Source: Phyllobacterium sp. 21LDTY02-6 (GTDB lineage Bacteria; Pseudomonadota; Alphaproteobacteria; Rhizobiales; Rhizobiaceae). From it: a stretch of DNA of 64,000 bases. The stretch is from assembly GCF_023554255.2 (NCBI RefSeq), contig NZ_JAMJWD020000001.1:1084755-1148754 (forward strand), given 5' to 3'. The notes beneath the pieces were generated by a model that saw only the letters and a list, made by a program, of their open reading frames with translations, made no database searches and had not been told where the DNA came from. A program made the translations under genes and the position numbers. Below, piece after piece: positions 22,538-32,401 of the stretch (its first letter is position 1; every line of letters begins with the position of its first letter).

Positions 22538-22988
22538 CGAGGCATTGTTTCTCGAGCTTGGAGCCGTCAACCAGTATTGGCTCCATTATCGTCTTCTCGA
22601 TGATTGGGGTTACAAGCTCCTGGCCAAGAAAGAGCGCGCCGAGTCGATCGAGGAGATGCATCATGCCGATCGCATCATCGAGCGCATCATTTTCCTTGAA
22701 GGCCACCCCAACCTCCAGTCCATTGGCGCGCTGCGCATCGGGCAGGACATCAAGGAAGTGCTCGAGGCCGATCTGGCCGGCGAGTATGACGCCATCGCTT
22801 CCTACAAGAAGTCGCGCGAGATTTGCGCCGAGGTTGGCGACTATGTCTCCAAGGAGCTCTTCGACGAGCTGCTGAAGGACGAGGAAGGCCATGTCGATTT
22901 CCTCGAGACACAGCTTGACCTGTTGAACCGCATTGGCGTCGAGCGCTACGGACAGTTGAACGCCGCACCGGCCAACGACGCGGAATGA
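22503..22988 (+). CDS. bfr: Bacterioferritin
   Basis: 161 aa, normal family length. Ferroxidase residues E18, E51 and H54 and the heme-ligating M52 are visible in [12 protein letters not shown] and [14 protein letters not shown]; further ligands lie in [10 protein letters not shown] and [11 protein letters not shown]. It stores iron in a 24-mer with inter-subunit haem. AGGAG(TTTAAGGC) precedes the ATG inside the bfd coding end. A bidirectional terminator follows. Confidence 0.96.
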   Translation: MKGDTRVIERLNEALFLELGAVNQYWLHYRLLDDWGYKLLAKKERAESIEEMHHADRIIERIIFLEGHPNLQSIGALRIGQDIKEVLEADLAGEYDAIASYKKSREICAEVGDYVSKELFDELLKDEEGHVDFLETQLDLLNRIGVERYGQLNAAPANDAE

Positions 22989-23046
22989 TCTGATTTCGGA
23001 ACGGGCGGCCCTTTATCGCCGGCCGCTTCGCCAAATCAGCCGATAA

Positions 23047-23080
23047 AAAGAAAGGGCACCCGAAGGCGCCCTTTTTGTTT
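23047..23080. terminator. Bidirectional terminator between bfr and BMP gene
   Basis: Stem AAAGGGC-A-CC, loop CGAA, GG-C-GCCCTTT with T-tracts on both strands (TTTTTGTTT on plus, TTTCTTTTTATC on minus). It serves the convergent bfr and BMP-transporter operons. Confidence 0.9.
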
Positions 23081-23096
23081 GCTCGCGATGCGCTTC

Positions 23097-24170
23097 TTAT
23101 TGCGGCAGCTTGTCGTCCACGCCGGCGACATAGAAGTTCATGCTGAGGATCGTCTTGTCGTCGGCGGTCTCGCCGGCCTTCAGCCAATCGGAACCGTCCT
23201 GCTTCTTGACCGGGCCGGTAAAGGGCTTGAGCTCGCCGGATGCGATCTTCGCCTGGGTCTCCTCGGCCAGCTTCTTCACGTCGTCAGGCATGTTGGTGTA
23301 GGGAGCCATGACGACCAGCCCTTCCTTCATGCCTTCGAAGACGTTGTGCGACTTCCAGCTCCCATCGATGACGGCCTTGGCGCGCTCGATATAATACGGG
23401 CCCCAATTGTCGACGATCGAGGTGAGCTGCGTTTCCGGTCCGAACTTGATCATGTCGGAGGCCTGCCCGAAGGCCTTGATCTTGCGCTCGGCGGCGACCT
23501 GCATCGGAGCCGTCGAATCGGTGTGCTGCGTTATGATATCGACGCCCTGATCCACCAGCGCCTTCGCGGCATCGGCTTCCTTGCCCGGGTCGAACCAGGA
23601 ATTGGCCCAGATCACCTTGACCTTGAAATCCGGATTGACCGACTGCGCGCCCAGCATGAAGGCGTTGATCCCCTGCACCACTTCGGGAATCGGGAAAGAG
23701 CCGATGTAACCGGCGACGCCGACCTTCGACATTTTCGCGGCGATCACGCCCTGGACATAGCGCCCTTCATAGAAGCGCGAATTGTAGACGGAGACATTCT
23801 CGGCGGTCTTGTAGCCCGTGGCGTGTTCGAACTTCACGTCGGGGAATTTCTGGGCGACCTTGACCGTCGGGTCCATATAGCCGAACGAGGTTGTGAAGAT
23901 CAGCTTGTGGCCGGCGCGCGCCAGCCGCTCGATCGAACGTTCGGCGTCGGCTCCTTCCGGAACGCTCTCGAGAAACGTCGTCTCGACCTGATCGCCGAGC
24001 GCCTTCTCCATCTCTTTGCGGCCCTGATCGTGCTGGTAGGTCCAGCCAAAATCACCGGGTGGTCCGATATAGATGAAACCGACCTTCAGCTTGTCGGCGG
24101 CAAAGGCGCCGGTGACGGCAAGGCTGGCGAGGCCAAGACCTGCCGCAAGTCCCAGAATGTATTTTTTCAT
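23097..24170 (-). CDS. BMP-family ABC transporter substrate-binding protein
   Basis: About 357 aa from ATG 24170 (an in-frame GTG at 24182 adds four residues, but AGAGG lies better for the ATG). Signal peptide KKYILGLAAGLGLASLAVTGAFAA, then the Bmp/Med fold: KVGFIYIGPPGDFGWTYQHD, TTSFGYMDPTVKVAQKFP, GYIGSFPIPEVVQGINAFM. BMP-type proteins bind purine nucleosides or related compounds in the periplasm. Last gene of the four-gene importer operon; ligand is inferred only from the family. Confidence 0.9.
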   Translation of the reverse strand: MKKYILGLAAGLGLASLAVTGAFAADKLKVGFIYIGPPGDFGWTYQHDQGRKEMEKALGDQVETTFLESVPEGADAERSIERLARAGHKLIFTTSFGYMDPTVKVAQKFPDVKFEHATGYKTAENVSVYNSRFYEGRYVQGVIAAKMSKVGVAGYIGSFPIPEVVQGINAFMLGAQSVNPDFKVKVIWANSWFDPGKEADAAKALVDQGVDIITQHTDSTAPMQVAAERKIKAFGQASDMIKFGPETQLTSIVDNWGPYYIERAKAVIDGSWKSHNVFEGMKEGLVVMAPYTNMPDDVKKLAEETQAKIASGELKPFTGPVKKQDGSDWLKAGETADDKTILSMNFYVAGVDDKLPQ

Positions 24171-24208
24171 TTGCGTGTTCACCTCTCTGTTAATTCAGTT
24201 TGTAAGCG

Positions 24209-25126
24209 CTACCGGTCCGGCACGAAGGCCTTGCCGAGCGATGCTGGTGTATTCATGAGCGTCAGCCGCTTGTTCCGCGATATCAGGACGAGGACGATGA
24301 TCGTCGCCAGATAGGGCAAGGACGACATGAACTGCGATGGAATGCCGATCCCGAGCGCCTGCGCATGCAGCTGGCCGATGGTGACGGCGCCGAAGAGATA
24401 GGCTCCCGCAAGCACCCGCCACGGGCGCCATGACGCGAAGACCACCAGCGCCAGCGCGATCCAGCCGCGGCCGGAGGTCATGTTCTCGACCCATTGCGGC
24501 ACATAAACCAGCGAAAGCTGCGCGCCGGCAAGACCTGCACAGGCACCGCCGAAGAGGACGGCGAGATAGCGGTACCGCAGCACCGGCACGCCGAGCGCAT
24601 GCGCCGATGTGTGATTGTCGCCGATGGCGCGCAATGTCAGCCCGGCCTTGGTTCGAAACAGAAACCAGGCGACGGCTGCCGTCAGGGCGATGGAAATATA
24701 GAAGATGGGGTCCTGCCCGAAGAGGAACTTGCCGATAAAGGGAATTTCCGTCAGGCCGGGAATGCTGATCGACTGCATGCGCACGCCCGGCATGCCGACA
24801 AAGCTTTCGCCGATCATCGCCGAAGCTCCGAGCCCGAGCAAGGTCAGCGCCAGGCCCGTGGCGTATTGATTGGTCGCCAGCGTCAGGCTGAGGAAACCGA
24901 AGAGCAGCGAGAACGCCGCGCCGGCGCAGATGGCAGCGATGAGGCCGATCCAGGCCGATCCCGTCATCTGGGCGGCGGCAAAACCGCAGACGGCGCCCAT
25001 GATCATCATGCCCTCGACGCCGAGATTGAGGACGCCCGACCGTTCGACCACGAGCTCGCCGAGGGCCGCTATCAGAAGCGGCGTCGCCGCCGTGGCAACT
25101 GTCAGCAGGATTGCTTCAAACATCAT
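24209..25126 (-). CDS. BMP-type ABC importer permease (YufQ/NupQ-like)
   Basis: About 305 aa with 8 or more hydrophobic segments and the branched-chain-type permease signature SGVLNLGVEGMMIMGAVCGF near residue 35. ATG 25126 is chosen; the preceding codons overlap the stop of the other permease gene. It pairs with the next permease to form the channel of a nucleoside-type importer. Confidence 0.88.
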   Translation of the reverse strand: MMFEAILLTVATAATPLLIAALGELVVERSGVLNLGVEGMMIMGAVCGFAAAQMTGSAWIGLIAAICAGAAFSLLFGFLSLTLATNQYATGLALTLLGLGASAMIGESFVGMPGVRMQSISIPGLTEIPFIGKFLFGQDPIFYISIALTAAVAWFLFRTKAGLTLRAIGDNHTSAHALGVPVLRYRYLAVLFGGACAGLAGAQLSLVYVPQWVENMTSGRGWIALALVVFASWRPWRVLAGAYLFGAVTIGQLHAQALGIGIPSQFMSSLPYLATIIVLVLISRNKRLTLMNTPASLGKAFVPDR

Positions 25127-25128
25127 GA

Positions 25129-26223
25129 TCAAGCGCCCTTTGCCGCGGTCTCGACGGAGCGCGACACGATCCGGATGCGGTAATAGATCAATGTATCGCT
25201 GGCGAGGATGAAGAACAGCACCATTCCCTGGAAAATACGCGCCGATTTCTCGGATATTCCGAGCGATATCTGCGCCGCCTCGCCGCCGAGATAAGTCAGG
25301 GCGAGAACCAGTCCGGCGGCTATGATGCCGAGCGGATTGAGCCGGCCGAGAAATGCGACGATGATGGCCGTGAACCCGTATCCCGGCGAAATGCTGGGAC
25401 GCAGCTGCCCGACAGCGCCGGAAACCTCGCTGATGCCGGCCAGTCCCGCCAGGGCGCCGGAGATGAGGAAGGCGAAGAATGTCAGTCGTCCGGCGCTGAA
25501 CCCGGCAAAGCGCCCTGCCCGCGCGCTGCGTCCGAGCACCTTGATCTCATAGCCGCTCAACATGCGCGACAGCATGAACCAGACGAGGAGCGCGGCGAGC
25601 AGCGCCAGCACGAAACCCCAATGGGCGCGGCCGGATGCCGTCCAGATCTCGGGAAGTATGGCGCTGGAGTTGAACTGGATCGTCTCGGGGAAATTATAGC
25701 CCTGCGGATTGCGCCATGGGCCGCGCACCAGCCAGTCGAGAAACAATTGCGCCACATAGACCAGCATGAGGCTGGTGAGAATTTCATTGGTGTTGAACCG
25801 GGTCTTCAACAGAGCGGGGATCGCGGCATAGGCCATGCCGCCAGCCATGCCAAGGACGAGCATGACCGGCAGGACGTACCAGCCCTGGAAATCCGGAAAC
25901 ACGACCGGGAGAATGGAACCCGCTACGCCGCCGGCAATGAACTGCCCCTCGGCGCCGATATTCCAGTTATTCGACAGGAAGCAGACGGAAAGCCCGACGG
26001 CAATGAGGATCAGCGGCGCCGCCTTGATCAGCAATTCGTGGATCGACCAGATTTCGGTCAGGGGCTCGACGAAATAGGAATAGAGCGCGGCGACCGGGTT
26101 CTTGCCCAGTATCGCAAACAGCACCGCGCCAGCCAGAAGCGTCAGCAGCAGCGCGATGAAAGGCGAAAGCGCACTGAAAAGCGCCGAATGCTGGGGCCGC
26201 CTGATGATTTCTATGCGCATCAT
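25129..26223 (-). CDS. BMP-type ABC importer permease (YufP/NupP-like)
   Basis: 364 aa, many membrane segments, with the family stretch NNWNIGAEGQFIAGGVAGSI and FNTNEILTSLMLVYVA. Its ATG overlaps the ATPase stop by 4 nt and its own stop abuts the second permease gene, so the operon is tightly coupled. Confidence 0.9.
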   Translation of the reverse strand: MMRIEIIRRPQHSALFSALSPFIALLLTLLAGAVLFAILGKNPVAALYSYFVEPLTEIWSIHELLIKAAPLILIAVGLSVCFLSNNWNIGAEGQFIAGGVAGSILPVVFPDFQGWYVLPVMLVLGMAGGMAYAAIPALLKTRFNTNEILTSLMLVYVAQLFLDWLVRGPWRNPQGYNFPETIQFNSSAILPEIWTASGRAHWGFVLALLAALLVWFMLSRMLSGYEIKVLGRSARAGRFAGFSAGRLTFFAFLISGALAGLAGISEVSGAVGQLRPSISPGYGFTAIIVAFLGRLNPLGIIAAGLVLALTYLGGEAAQISLGISEKSARIFQGMVLFFILASDTLIYYRIRIVSRSVETAAKGA

Positions 26224-27797
26224 GCCGCCTCCGGCGCGCTATGGTCGGCGCCGCCCATCATCATGCCCACTCGCTCCATGTTCATCTCTTCGATCGGCAC
26301 CGAATCCGACAGCCGGCCATGCACCATGGCGGCGATCCGGTCGGAGATCTCGAAGAGTTCGTCGAGGTCCTGGCTGATGACGATGACGGCGGAGCCGCCG
26401 CGTGCGAGATCGACCAGCGCCTGGCGGATATGGGCAGCGGCGCCGGCATCGACGCCCCATGTCGGCTGATTGACGACGAGGACGGAAGGGTTCCGATCGA
26501 GTTCGCGGCCGATCAGGAATTTCTGCAGATTGCCGCCCGAAAGCGCCGAAGCATCCGGATTTTCCGCGCTCTTGCGCACATCCATGCGGCTGATGATGCG
26601 CCTGGCGGCGGAAGTCAGGCTCGAAGCCGAAATCAGCTTGAGCACGCCGCCCGAAGTGAAGACCTTGCGGTCGGTGGCGTGGCGCGAGAGGAGAAGATTG
26701 TCGCTGAGCGACATGTCCGGCACGGCGCCATGGCCGAGCCGTTCCTCCGGCACGAAGGCCGCGCCAAGCTTGCGGCGCGCCGATATGCCTTGCCTGCCCG
26801 CATCGTTATCCCTGATACGGATGATATCCGGGCGCTCCTGCAATCGCTCGCCCGAAACGGCCTCGAACAGCTCGCTTTGGCCATTGCCGGCCACACCGGC
26901 TATGCCGAGGATCTCGCCGGCATGAACCGTGAAGCCGATATCGTGCAAGGCGACCGAGAACGGCCCGGTGGGACGCTGCGACAGTCCCTTGACCTCGATC
27001 AGCGCCGCCTTGGCCGCAGCCGCATCGGCAGCGAGCGGTTCGCGCTCCACCCGGTGGATGTCGCCGCCGACCATCATGCGCGCCAGTGAATTCGCCGTCT
27101 GCTCGCGGGGATTGCACTCGCCGACCACTTTCCCGTGACGAAGCACGGTCGCCCTGTCGCAAAGCTGGCGCACCTCTTCGAGGCGGTGGCTGATATAGAG
27201 GATCGACTTGCCCTCGGACCGTAGCCGCTCCAGGGTGACGAAAAGCAGCTCCGCTTCCTGCGGGGTAAGGACGGAAGTCGGCTCATCGAGGATGATCAGA
27301 TCGGGGTTCTGCAGCAGGCAGCGGATGATCTCGATGCGCTGGCGCTCGCCCACCGAAAGGTCGCCGACGAGCGCATCCGGATCGACCGGCAGGCCATAGG
27401 CCTTGCCGATTTGCCGCGCCTTTTCAGCGATCATGCCGATGGGCGTCGCCTCATCGATCGACAGGGCGATATTCTCGGCGGCGGTTAGCGCGTCGAACAG
27501 TGAAAAATGCTGGAAAACCATGCCGATACCGAGGGTTCTTCCCACGGAAGGACTGGGTATCGTCACCGCCTCGCCCTTCCAGGCAATGCTGCCCGACGTG
27601 GGCTGCAACGCGCCGAAAAGCATTTTTACCAGCGTCGACTTGCCTGCGCCGTTCTCGCCCAGCAGCGCGTGGATTTCCCCACGCGCGATGACGAGATCAA
27701 CGTCGTCGCACGCCTTCAGTGTGCCGAAAATCTTCGTTAGCCCATTTGCTCGCAGCAGCACGGTGTCGGAGCTGTTTATTATTGTGTCGCCTGTCAT
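26220..27797 (-). CDS. BMP-type ABC importer ATPase with two nucleotide-binding domains
   Basis: 525 aa with tandem ABC domains, as in RbsA/NupO. Domain 1: Walker A GENGAGKST, signature LSVGERQRIEI, Walker B LIILDEPTSVLTPQE. Domain 2: degenerate Walker A GVAGNGQSE, signature LSGGNLQK, and LVVNQPTWGVDAGAAAHIR in place of the usual DEPT motif. The asymmetry is normal for sugar/nucleoside importers. First gene of the operon; GGGGAACT ribosome-binding site. The promoter should lie in the 114-nt gap to the quinone oxidoreductase gene. Confidence 0.92.
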   Translation of the reverse strand: MTGDTIINSSDTVLLRANGLTKIFGTLKACDDVDLVIARGEIHALLGENGAGKSTLVKMLFGALQPTSGSIAWKGEAVTIPSPSVGRTLGIGMVFQHFSLFDALTAAENIALSIDEATPIGMIAEKARQIGKAYGLPVDPDALVGDLSVGERQRIEIIRCLLQNPDLIILDEPTSVLTPQEAELLFVTLERLRSEGKSILYISHRLEEVRQLCDRATVLRHGKVVGECNPREQTANSLARMMVGGDIHRVEREPLAADAAAAKAALIEVKGLSQRPTGPFSVALHDIGFTVHAGEILGIAGVAGNGQSELFEAVSGERLQERPDIIRIRDNDAGRQGISARRKLGAAFVPEERLGHGAVPDMSLSDNLLLSRHATDRKVFTSGGVLKLISASSLTSAARRIISRMDVRKSAENPDASALSGGNLQKFLIGRELDRNPSVLVVNQPTWGVDAGAAAHIRQALVDLARGGSAVIVISQDLDELFEISDRIAAMVHGRLSDSVPIEEMNMERVGMMMGGADHSAPEAA

Positions 27798-27911
27798 AGT
27801 TCCCCGCGGCCAAGACCGTAATCAATCCTATGTCAGGCCCACCGAACTTGGGAAGGACAAATCTATGGTTGCGATCATTTCGCACACAAATAGTGCAAGC
27901 CTGCAATAGGC

Positions 27912-28889
27912 TCAAGGAATGAGCACAGTTGTCCCCGTCGTTTTCCGCGCTTCGAGATCCCGATGGGCCTGCTCAGCGTCTTTCAGCGCATAGGTCTGGT
28001 TGATCTCGATGCGGATGACACCTTTGAGCACCAGATCGAACAGTTCCGAAGCGGCCTGCACCAGCGCTTCGCGCGACGACACATAGGCGAAGAGCGACGG
28101 GCGCGTGAGGAAAAGCGAGCCCTTCCTGGCCAGTATGCCGAGATCGAACGGCGGTACGGGCCCCGAGGACTGGCCAAAGCCGACCATCATGCCGCGCGGC
28201 CGCAGGCAATCGAGCGAGCCATCGAACGTATCCTTGCCGACGGAGTCGTAGACGACGTCCACGCCCTTGCCGTTGGTCAGGCTCTTGACCCGCTCGACGA
28301 AGTCTTCGGTGCGGTAATTGATGACATGATCATAGCCATGTTTGAGGGCGAGTTCGATCTTCTCGGGCGAGCCGGCAGTGCCGAGCACCGTTGCGCCAAG
28401 ATGCTTGGCCCATTGACCGGCGATCAGGCCGACGCCGCCGGCGGATGCGTGGAAGAGGATCGTATCGCCCGCCTTCACCGGAAAGGTCTGCCGCAGCAGA
28501 TATTGCGCGGTCATGCCTTTCAGCATCATCGAGGCCGCCTGTTGCGCCGAAATGCCGTCCGGAATCCTGACGAGACGATCGGCGGGGATAAGGCGCTCCT
28601 GCGCATAGGCGCCGATCGGATCGGTATAGGCAACGCGATCGCCGGCCTTGAGGTCGGCGACCCCGCTTCCAACGGCAAGCACGACGCCGGCGCCTTCGTG
28701 GCCCGGTATGAGCGGCAGGCCCTTGGGCGCGGGATAGAGACCGGTCCGGTAATAGGCGTCGATGAAATTCAGGCCGATCGCCTCGTTGCGAATATGGACC
28801 TGCCCCTCGCCCGGCGCTGCAAGCTCCACGTCCTCATAGGACAGAACTTCCGGACCGCCTGTCTGGTGAACCCTTATCGCCTTGACCAT
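27912..28889 (-). CDS. NADPH:quinone oxidoreductase (MDR family)
   Basis: 325 aa, standard length. The MDR start KAIRVHQTGGPEVLSYED, the GHEGAGVVLAVG segment and the NADPH-binding motif FHASAGGVGLIAGQWAKHLG are present; zinc ligands are absent, as in zeta-crystallin-type reductases. Start ATG at 28889 shares its A with the pcs stop codon (TAATG), so translation is coupled to pcs. The open frame extends 350 codons further upstream, but only as shadow of pcs. Confidence 0.92.
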   Translation of the reverse strand: MVKAIRVHQTGGPEVLSYEDVELAAPGEGQVHIRNEAIGLNFIDAYYRTGLYPAPKGLPLIPGHEGAGVVLAVGSGVADLKAGDRVAYTDPIGAYAQERLIPADRLVRIPDGISAQQAASMMLKGMTAQYLLRQTFPVKAGDTILFHASAGGVGLIAGQWAKHLGATVLGTAGSPEKIELALKHGYDHVINYRTEDFVERVKSLTNGKGVDVVYDSVGKDTFDGSLDCLRPRGMMVGFGQSSGPVPPFDLGILARKGSLFLTRPSLFAYVSSREALVQAASELFDLVLKGVIRIEINQTYALKDAEQAHRDLEARKTTGTTVLIP

Positions 28890-29641
28890 TACGCTTTCTC
28901 CACACGTCCAAGATTGGGGAATGCCTGCATCACCGCGCCGATGCAGAAGAGATAGATGCCTGTCGCCGAGATGCCGATGCGCACCCAGAGCGGCGAATCC
29001 AGATGCTGGTACAGCGAGATGGCGCCAAACAGGCACCAGATGATGAAGATCGCCAGGTTGAGCGGCCTCAGCCTCTGCACGCGCACCGGATGCAGGAAAT
29101 AGATGGGCAGGAAGGATACGATGGCGGCGACGAGCACGATGGCGAAGGCCACCCATTCCCCCGGCCGCACGACGAAGAGCGTGAAGACGATCATGTTCCA
29201 TACCACCGGGAAGCCCTTGAAGAAGTTCTCCTTGGTCTTCATGCCCGTATCGGCATAGTAGATTGCGCTGGATACGACGATTATCGCCGCCGCGAGGAAC
29301 GAAAGCCCCTCGCCCATGAAGCCGCGCTGGTAAAGCGCGAAAGCCGGTATCAGCACATAGGTCATGTAGTCGATGATATTGTCGAGCAGTTCTCCCGACC
29401 AATTGGGCAGGACATATTTCACGTCCAGCTTGCGCGCGATGGGCCCGTCGATGCCATCGACGAACAGCGCCAGTCCCAGCCACCAGAACATTGCGGTCCA
29501 GCTCTCCTCGCTGGCGGCGACGACCGACAGAAAGGCCAGGAACGAGCCCGATGCGGTCAGAAGATGCACGGAGAAGGCCTTGGCCTGCGGCGCCGTCACC
29601 TTCTTTGCCTTGATGCCCTTGGGTAAAGCTGGTTTTTTCAC
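28889..29641 (-). CDS. pcs: Phosphatidylcholine synthase
   Basis: 250-aa inner-membrane CDP-alcohol phosphatidyltransferase that joins CDP-diacylglycerol and choline. The catalytic CDP-OH-P motif is DGIDGPIARKLD, completed by GELLDNIIDYMTY. The basic N-terminus and about eight membrane helices match rhizobial and Brucella Pcs. GTG start. It forms a two-gene unit with the quinone oxidoreductase. Phosphatidylcholine production suggests a host- or eukaryote-associated relative. Confidence 0.93.
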   Translation of the reverse strand: MKKPALPKGIKAKKVTAPQAKAFSVHLLTASGSFLAFLSVVAASEESWTAMFWWLGLALFVDGIDGPIARKLDVKYVLPNWSGELLDNIIDYMTYVLIPAFALYQRGFMGEGLSFLAAAIIVVSSAIYYADTGMKTKENFFKGFPVVWNMIVFTLFVVRPGEWVAFAIVLVAAIVSFLPIYFLHPVRVQRLRPLNLAIFIIWCLFGAISLYQHLDSPLWVRIGISATGIYLFCIGAVMQAFPNLGRVEKA

Positions 29642-29796
29642 GGGACCGCGCCAATCTGCTGCATGATAATTGTCTCGCCGCCACTATATCCTTGTATGAC
29701 ATGCGCTTTGCGACCAGCTTTTCTTGAAATTGGCGGAAAGTGCAAGCAATGAGATTGATATAGCTGTTGAAAGCGGTAGCGAGGAGTGCGGTTGTC

Positions 29797-30987
29797 ATGG
29801 GCAGAATCATCGTAGCAGGCGCAGGCCATGTCGGATTGCTCGCTGCATTCGCGTTGAAGCGGTCCGGCCATGATGTGCTTGCCATCGGCGCCCTGCCCGG
29901 CGCAGCGGACAAGCGGACCACGGCCCTGATGATGCCGGCCATCCGGTTTCTTCAATCCATGGGGCTTTGGGAGACGATCGAGCCGCACGCCGCGCCGATG
30001 ACTTCCATGCGGATCATCGACGGAACCAGCCGGCTCATCCGGAGCTCTACCGTTACTTTCGATGCAGCGGAGATCGGCGAGCCGGCTTTTGGCTATAATA
30101 TTCCGAACCAGGCGCTGAGCGAATGCCTGGGCACTGCCCTCGCCGCCTCGGGCGTCGATATCGTCGCCTCGCAGGCAAGCCGCTACGCATTGACCGCGGA
30201 CGGGGTGGAGATCGAAACCGCCGACGGAAGCGTCCATGCCGGCGAGGTCGTCATTGCAGCGGACGGCCGTTCGTCGCTGGCGAGAGAAGCCGCCGGTATC
30301 GCGGTGCGGCAGTGGAGCTATCGCCAGACGGCGGTGGTGTTGAGCTTCCGCCACACCCGCGACCATCACGACATCTCGACCGAATTCCATACGGAACATG
30401 GGCCGTTCACGCAGGTGCCGCTGAGCGGGCGGCGGTCCAGCCTCGTCTGGGTGACAACGCCGGAGAACGCCGAGAGGCTGATGACGCTGGAGCCCAAGGA
30501 CCTGGCGACGAGCGTCGAGGAGCGGATGCAATCGATGCTCGGCGCCGTCACTATCGAAACCGGACCGCAGAGCTGGCCGCTTTCGGGCCTCGTCCCGTCC
30601 GCCTTTGCCCGCAACCGCGTCTATCTCGCCGGAGAGGCCGCCCATGTGTTCCCGCCCATCGGTGCGCAGGGGCTCAATCTGGGCATAAGGGATGTCGAAG
30701 CGCTGCTGGAAACCTTGCCGCTGGACGGTTCAGACCTTGGCGCGGATGGCCTGATTGCCGCCTATAATCGCGCCCGGCGCCCCGATATTCTGGCGCGCAC
30801 AGGCGCGGTCGACGCATTGAACCGTTCGCTGCTGTCGGATTTTCTGCCGATGCAGATCGTGCGCAGCGGCGGGCTGGAACTGTTGCGGGCGTTCTCGCCG
30901 CTGCGCAGTTTCATCATGCGCGAGGGTCTGCGCCCCGGCAGCGGCTGGCGCGCGGCGGCGAGCCGGCGCACCAAGCCGATCAGCTGA
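29797..30987 (+). CDS. UbiH/UbiF-family FAD-dependent hydroxylase
   Basis: 396 aa aromatic-ring hydroxylase fold. The FAD Rossmann motif is [17 protein letters not shown], the DG motif is [16 protein letters not shown], and the GD-like motif is [20 protein letters not shown]. In this family the enzyme hydroxylates the ubiquinone precursor ring. ATG 29797 has GAGGAG 10 nt upstream. The canonical GxGxxG is changed at one position (GAGHVG is intact). Its stop overlaps the convergent mntH end by 8 nt. Confidence 0.88.
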   Translation: MGRIIVAGAGHVGLLAAFALKRSGHDVLAIGALPGAADKRTTALMMPAIRFLQSMGLWETIEPHAAPMTSMRIIDGTSRLIRSSTVTFDAAEIGEPAFGYNIPNQALSECLGTALAASGVDIVASQASRYALTADGVEIETADGSVHAGEVVIAADGRSSLAREAAGIAVRQWSYRQTAVVLSFRHTRDHHDISTEFHTEHGPFTQVPLSGRRSSLVWVTTPENAERLMTLEPKDLATSVEERMQSMLGAVTIETGPQSWPLSGLVPSAFARNRVYLAGEAAHVFPPIGAQGLNLGIRDVEALLETLPLDGSDLGADGLIAAYNRARRPDILARTGAVDALNRSLLSDFLPMQIVRSGGLELLRAFSPLRSFIMREGLRPGSGWRAAASRRTKPIS

Positions 30988-32326
30988 GCACGTAGTCCAG
31001 CAGCAGTTTCACGTTCAGCGCCGCGATGATGATGGCGATGACGACGGCGATGGCGGTCAGCCAGCGCGGCGCCACCAGCGCGCCCATCTTGCTGCGGCTT
31101 GCCGTGAACATCACCAATGGGAAGACCGCGAAGGAAAGCTGCAGGCTCAGCACCACCTGGGTCAGGATGAGCAGGCGGGCCGTGCCGTCATCGCCATACC
31201 AGATCGTCACGGCGGCCGCCGGAACGATCGCTATGGCGCGGGTGATGAGCCTGCGCATCCAGGGCGCAAGTTTCAGATGCAGGAACCCCTCCATGACGAT
31301 CTGGCCGGCGAGCGTCGCGGTCACGGTGGAATTGATGCCGCAGCAGAGGAGCGCAATGCCGAACAGCGTCGGCGCTATCGACCAGCCGAGTAGCGGGGCC
31401 AGCAGCGAATGGGCATCGCCGAGCTCGGCGATCTCGGTCTGGCCTGTCTTGTGGAAGGTTGCCGCCGCAAGGATCAGGATCGAGGCATTGATCAACAGGG
31501 CGAACATCAGCGCAACGGTCGAGTCGATCGTCGCAAACTTCAAGGCGTGGCGCTTTTCCTCTGTCGTATGGCCATAGGCGCGGGTCTGGACTATGCCCGA
31601 ATGCAGATAGAGATTGTGCGGCATGACGGTGGCGCCAAGAATGCCAAGCGCCAGATAGAGCATTTCCGGATTGCGCACGATCTCGGTCGTCGGGGCGAAG
31701 CCGAGCACGACGGCGCCCCATTCGGGGTCCGCCAGCATGATCTGGATGCCGAAGCAGATCGCGATGACGCCCAGCAGCGTGATGACCAGCGCTTCCACCC
31801 AGCGGAAGCCGAGTTTTTGCAGGTAGAGAATGAGGAAAACGTCGAGCGCGGTAATCAGCACGCCGATTTCCAGCGGTATGCCGAAAATGAGATTGAGGCC
31901 GATGGCCGTTCCGATAACCTCGGCGATATCGGTGGCGATGATGGCGATCTCCGCGAGGAGCCACAGGACATAGGCCACCGGACGGGGGAAGGCATCGCGG
32001 CAAGCCTGGGCAAGATCCCGCCCCGAACCGATGGCGAGGCGTGCGCAAAGCGCCTGCAGCACGATCGCCATGATGTTCGATACAAGCGCGACGACGAGCA
32101 GCGAATAGCCGAATTTCGATCCGCCGGCGAGCGATGTCGCCCAATTGCCGGGGTCCATATAGCCAACGGCCACGAGATAGCCCGGGCCGACAAATGCAGC
32201 GGCGCGGCGCCAGCCCGGGCCTGTCTTCCGTACCGCTATGGAGCGGTGGACGTCCGACAGCGACGCCTCACCCCTACCGCGGAGCCAGCCTTCCGGCTGC
32301 TCCCCTGTCCGACCCAATTGATCCAT
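30980..32326 (-). CDS. mntH: Nramp-family Mn(II) transporter
   Basis: About 448 aa with 11 membrane helices. The metal-binding motifs are [11 protein letters not shown] in helix 1 and [11 protein letters not shown] in helix 6. Start ATG 32326 (DQLGRTGEQ) is chosen over the ATG at 32368, because the Mur-type operator lies between them and would otherwise be coding. Imports manganese across the inner membrane with protons; expected to be repressed by Mur/Fur with Mn(II). Confidence 0.93.
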   Translation of the reverse strand: MDQLGRTGEQPEGWLRGRGEASLSDVHRSIAVRKTGPGWRRAAAFVGPGYLVAVGYMDPGNWATSLAGGSKFGYSLLVVALVSNIMAIVLQALCARLAIGSGRDLAQACRDAFPRPVAYVLWLLAEIAIIATDIAEVIGTAIGLNLIFGIPLEIGVLITALDVFLILYLQKLGFRWVEALVITLLGVIAICFGIQIMLADPEWGAVVLGFAPTTEIVRNPEMLYLALGILGATVMPHNLYLHSGIVQTRAYGHTTEEKRHALKFATIDSTVALMFALLINASILILAAATFHKTGQTEIAELGDAHSLLAPLLGWSIAPTLFGIALLCCGINSTVTATLAGQIVMEGFLHLKLAPWMRRLITRAIAIVPAAAVTIWYGDDGTARLLILTQVVLSLQLSFAVFPLVMFTASRSKMGALVAPRWLTAIAVVIAIIIAALNVKLLLDYVLS

Positions 32327-32342
32327 GCTGATTATCCGCAAC

Positions 32343-32357
32343 TGCAAATCATTTGCA
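32343..32357. promoter_or_regulatory. Mur/Fur-type operator of mntH
   Basis: TGCAAAT-C-ATTTGCA is a perfect 7+7 palindrome 17 nt upstream of the mntH start codon. On the minus strand a TATATA-like -10 lies just before it. It matches the Mn-responsive sequence bound by rhizobial Mur upstream of mntH and sitABCD. Confidence 0.75.
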
Positions 32358-32401
32358 AATATATACATTCGCGGACGGCCGCCGCAAGTGGGCGCTGATC
32401 A

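Noticed and set aside
27912-29942. 676-codon open frame on the minus strand
   Set aside because: Only the last 325 codons are a protein (quinone oxidoreductase, with ATG at 28889 coupled to the pcs stop). The upstream part lies over pcs in another frame and shows no domain.
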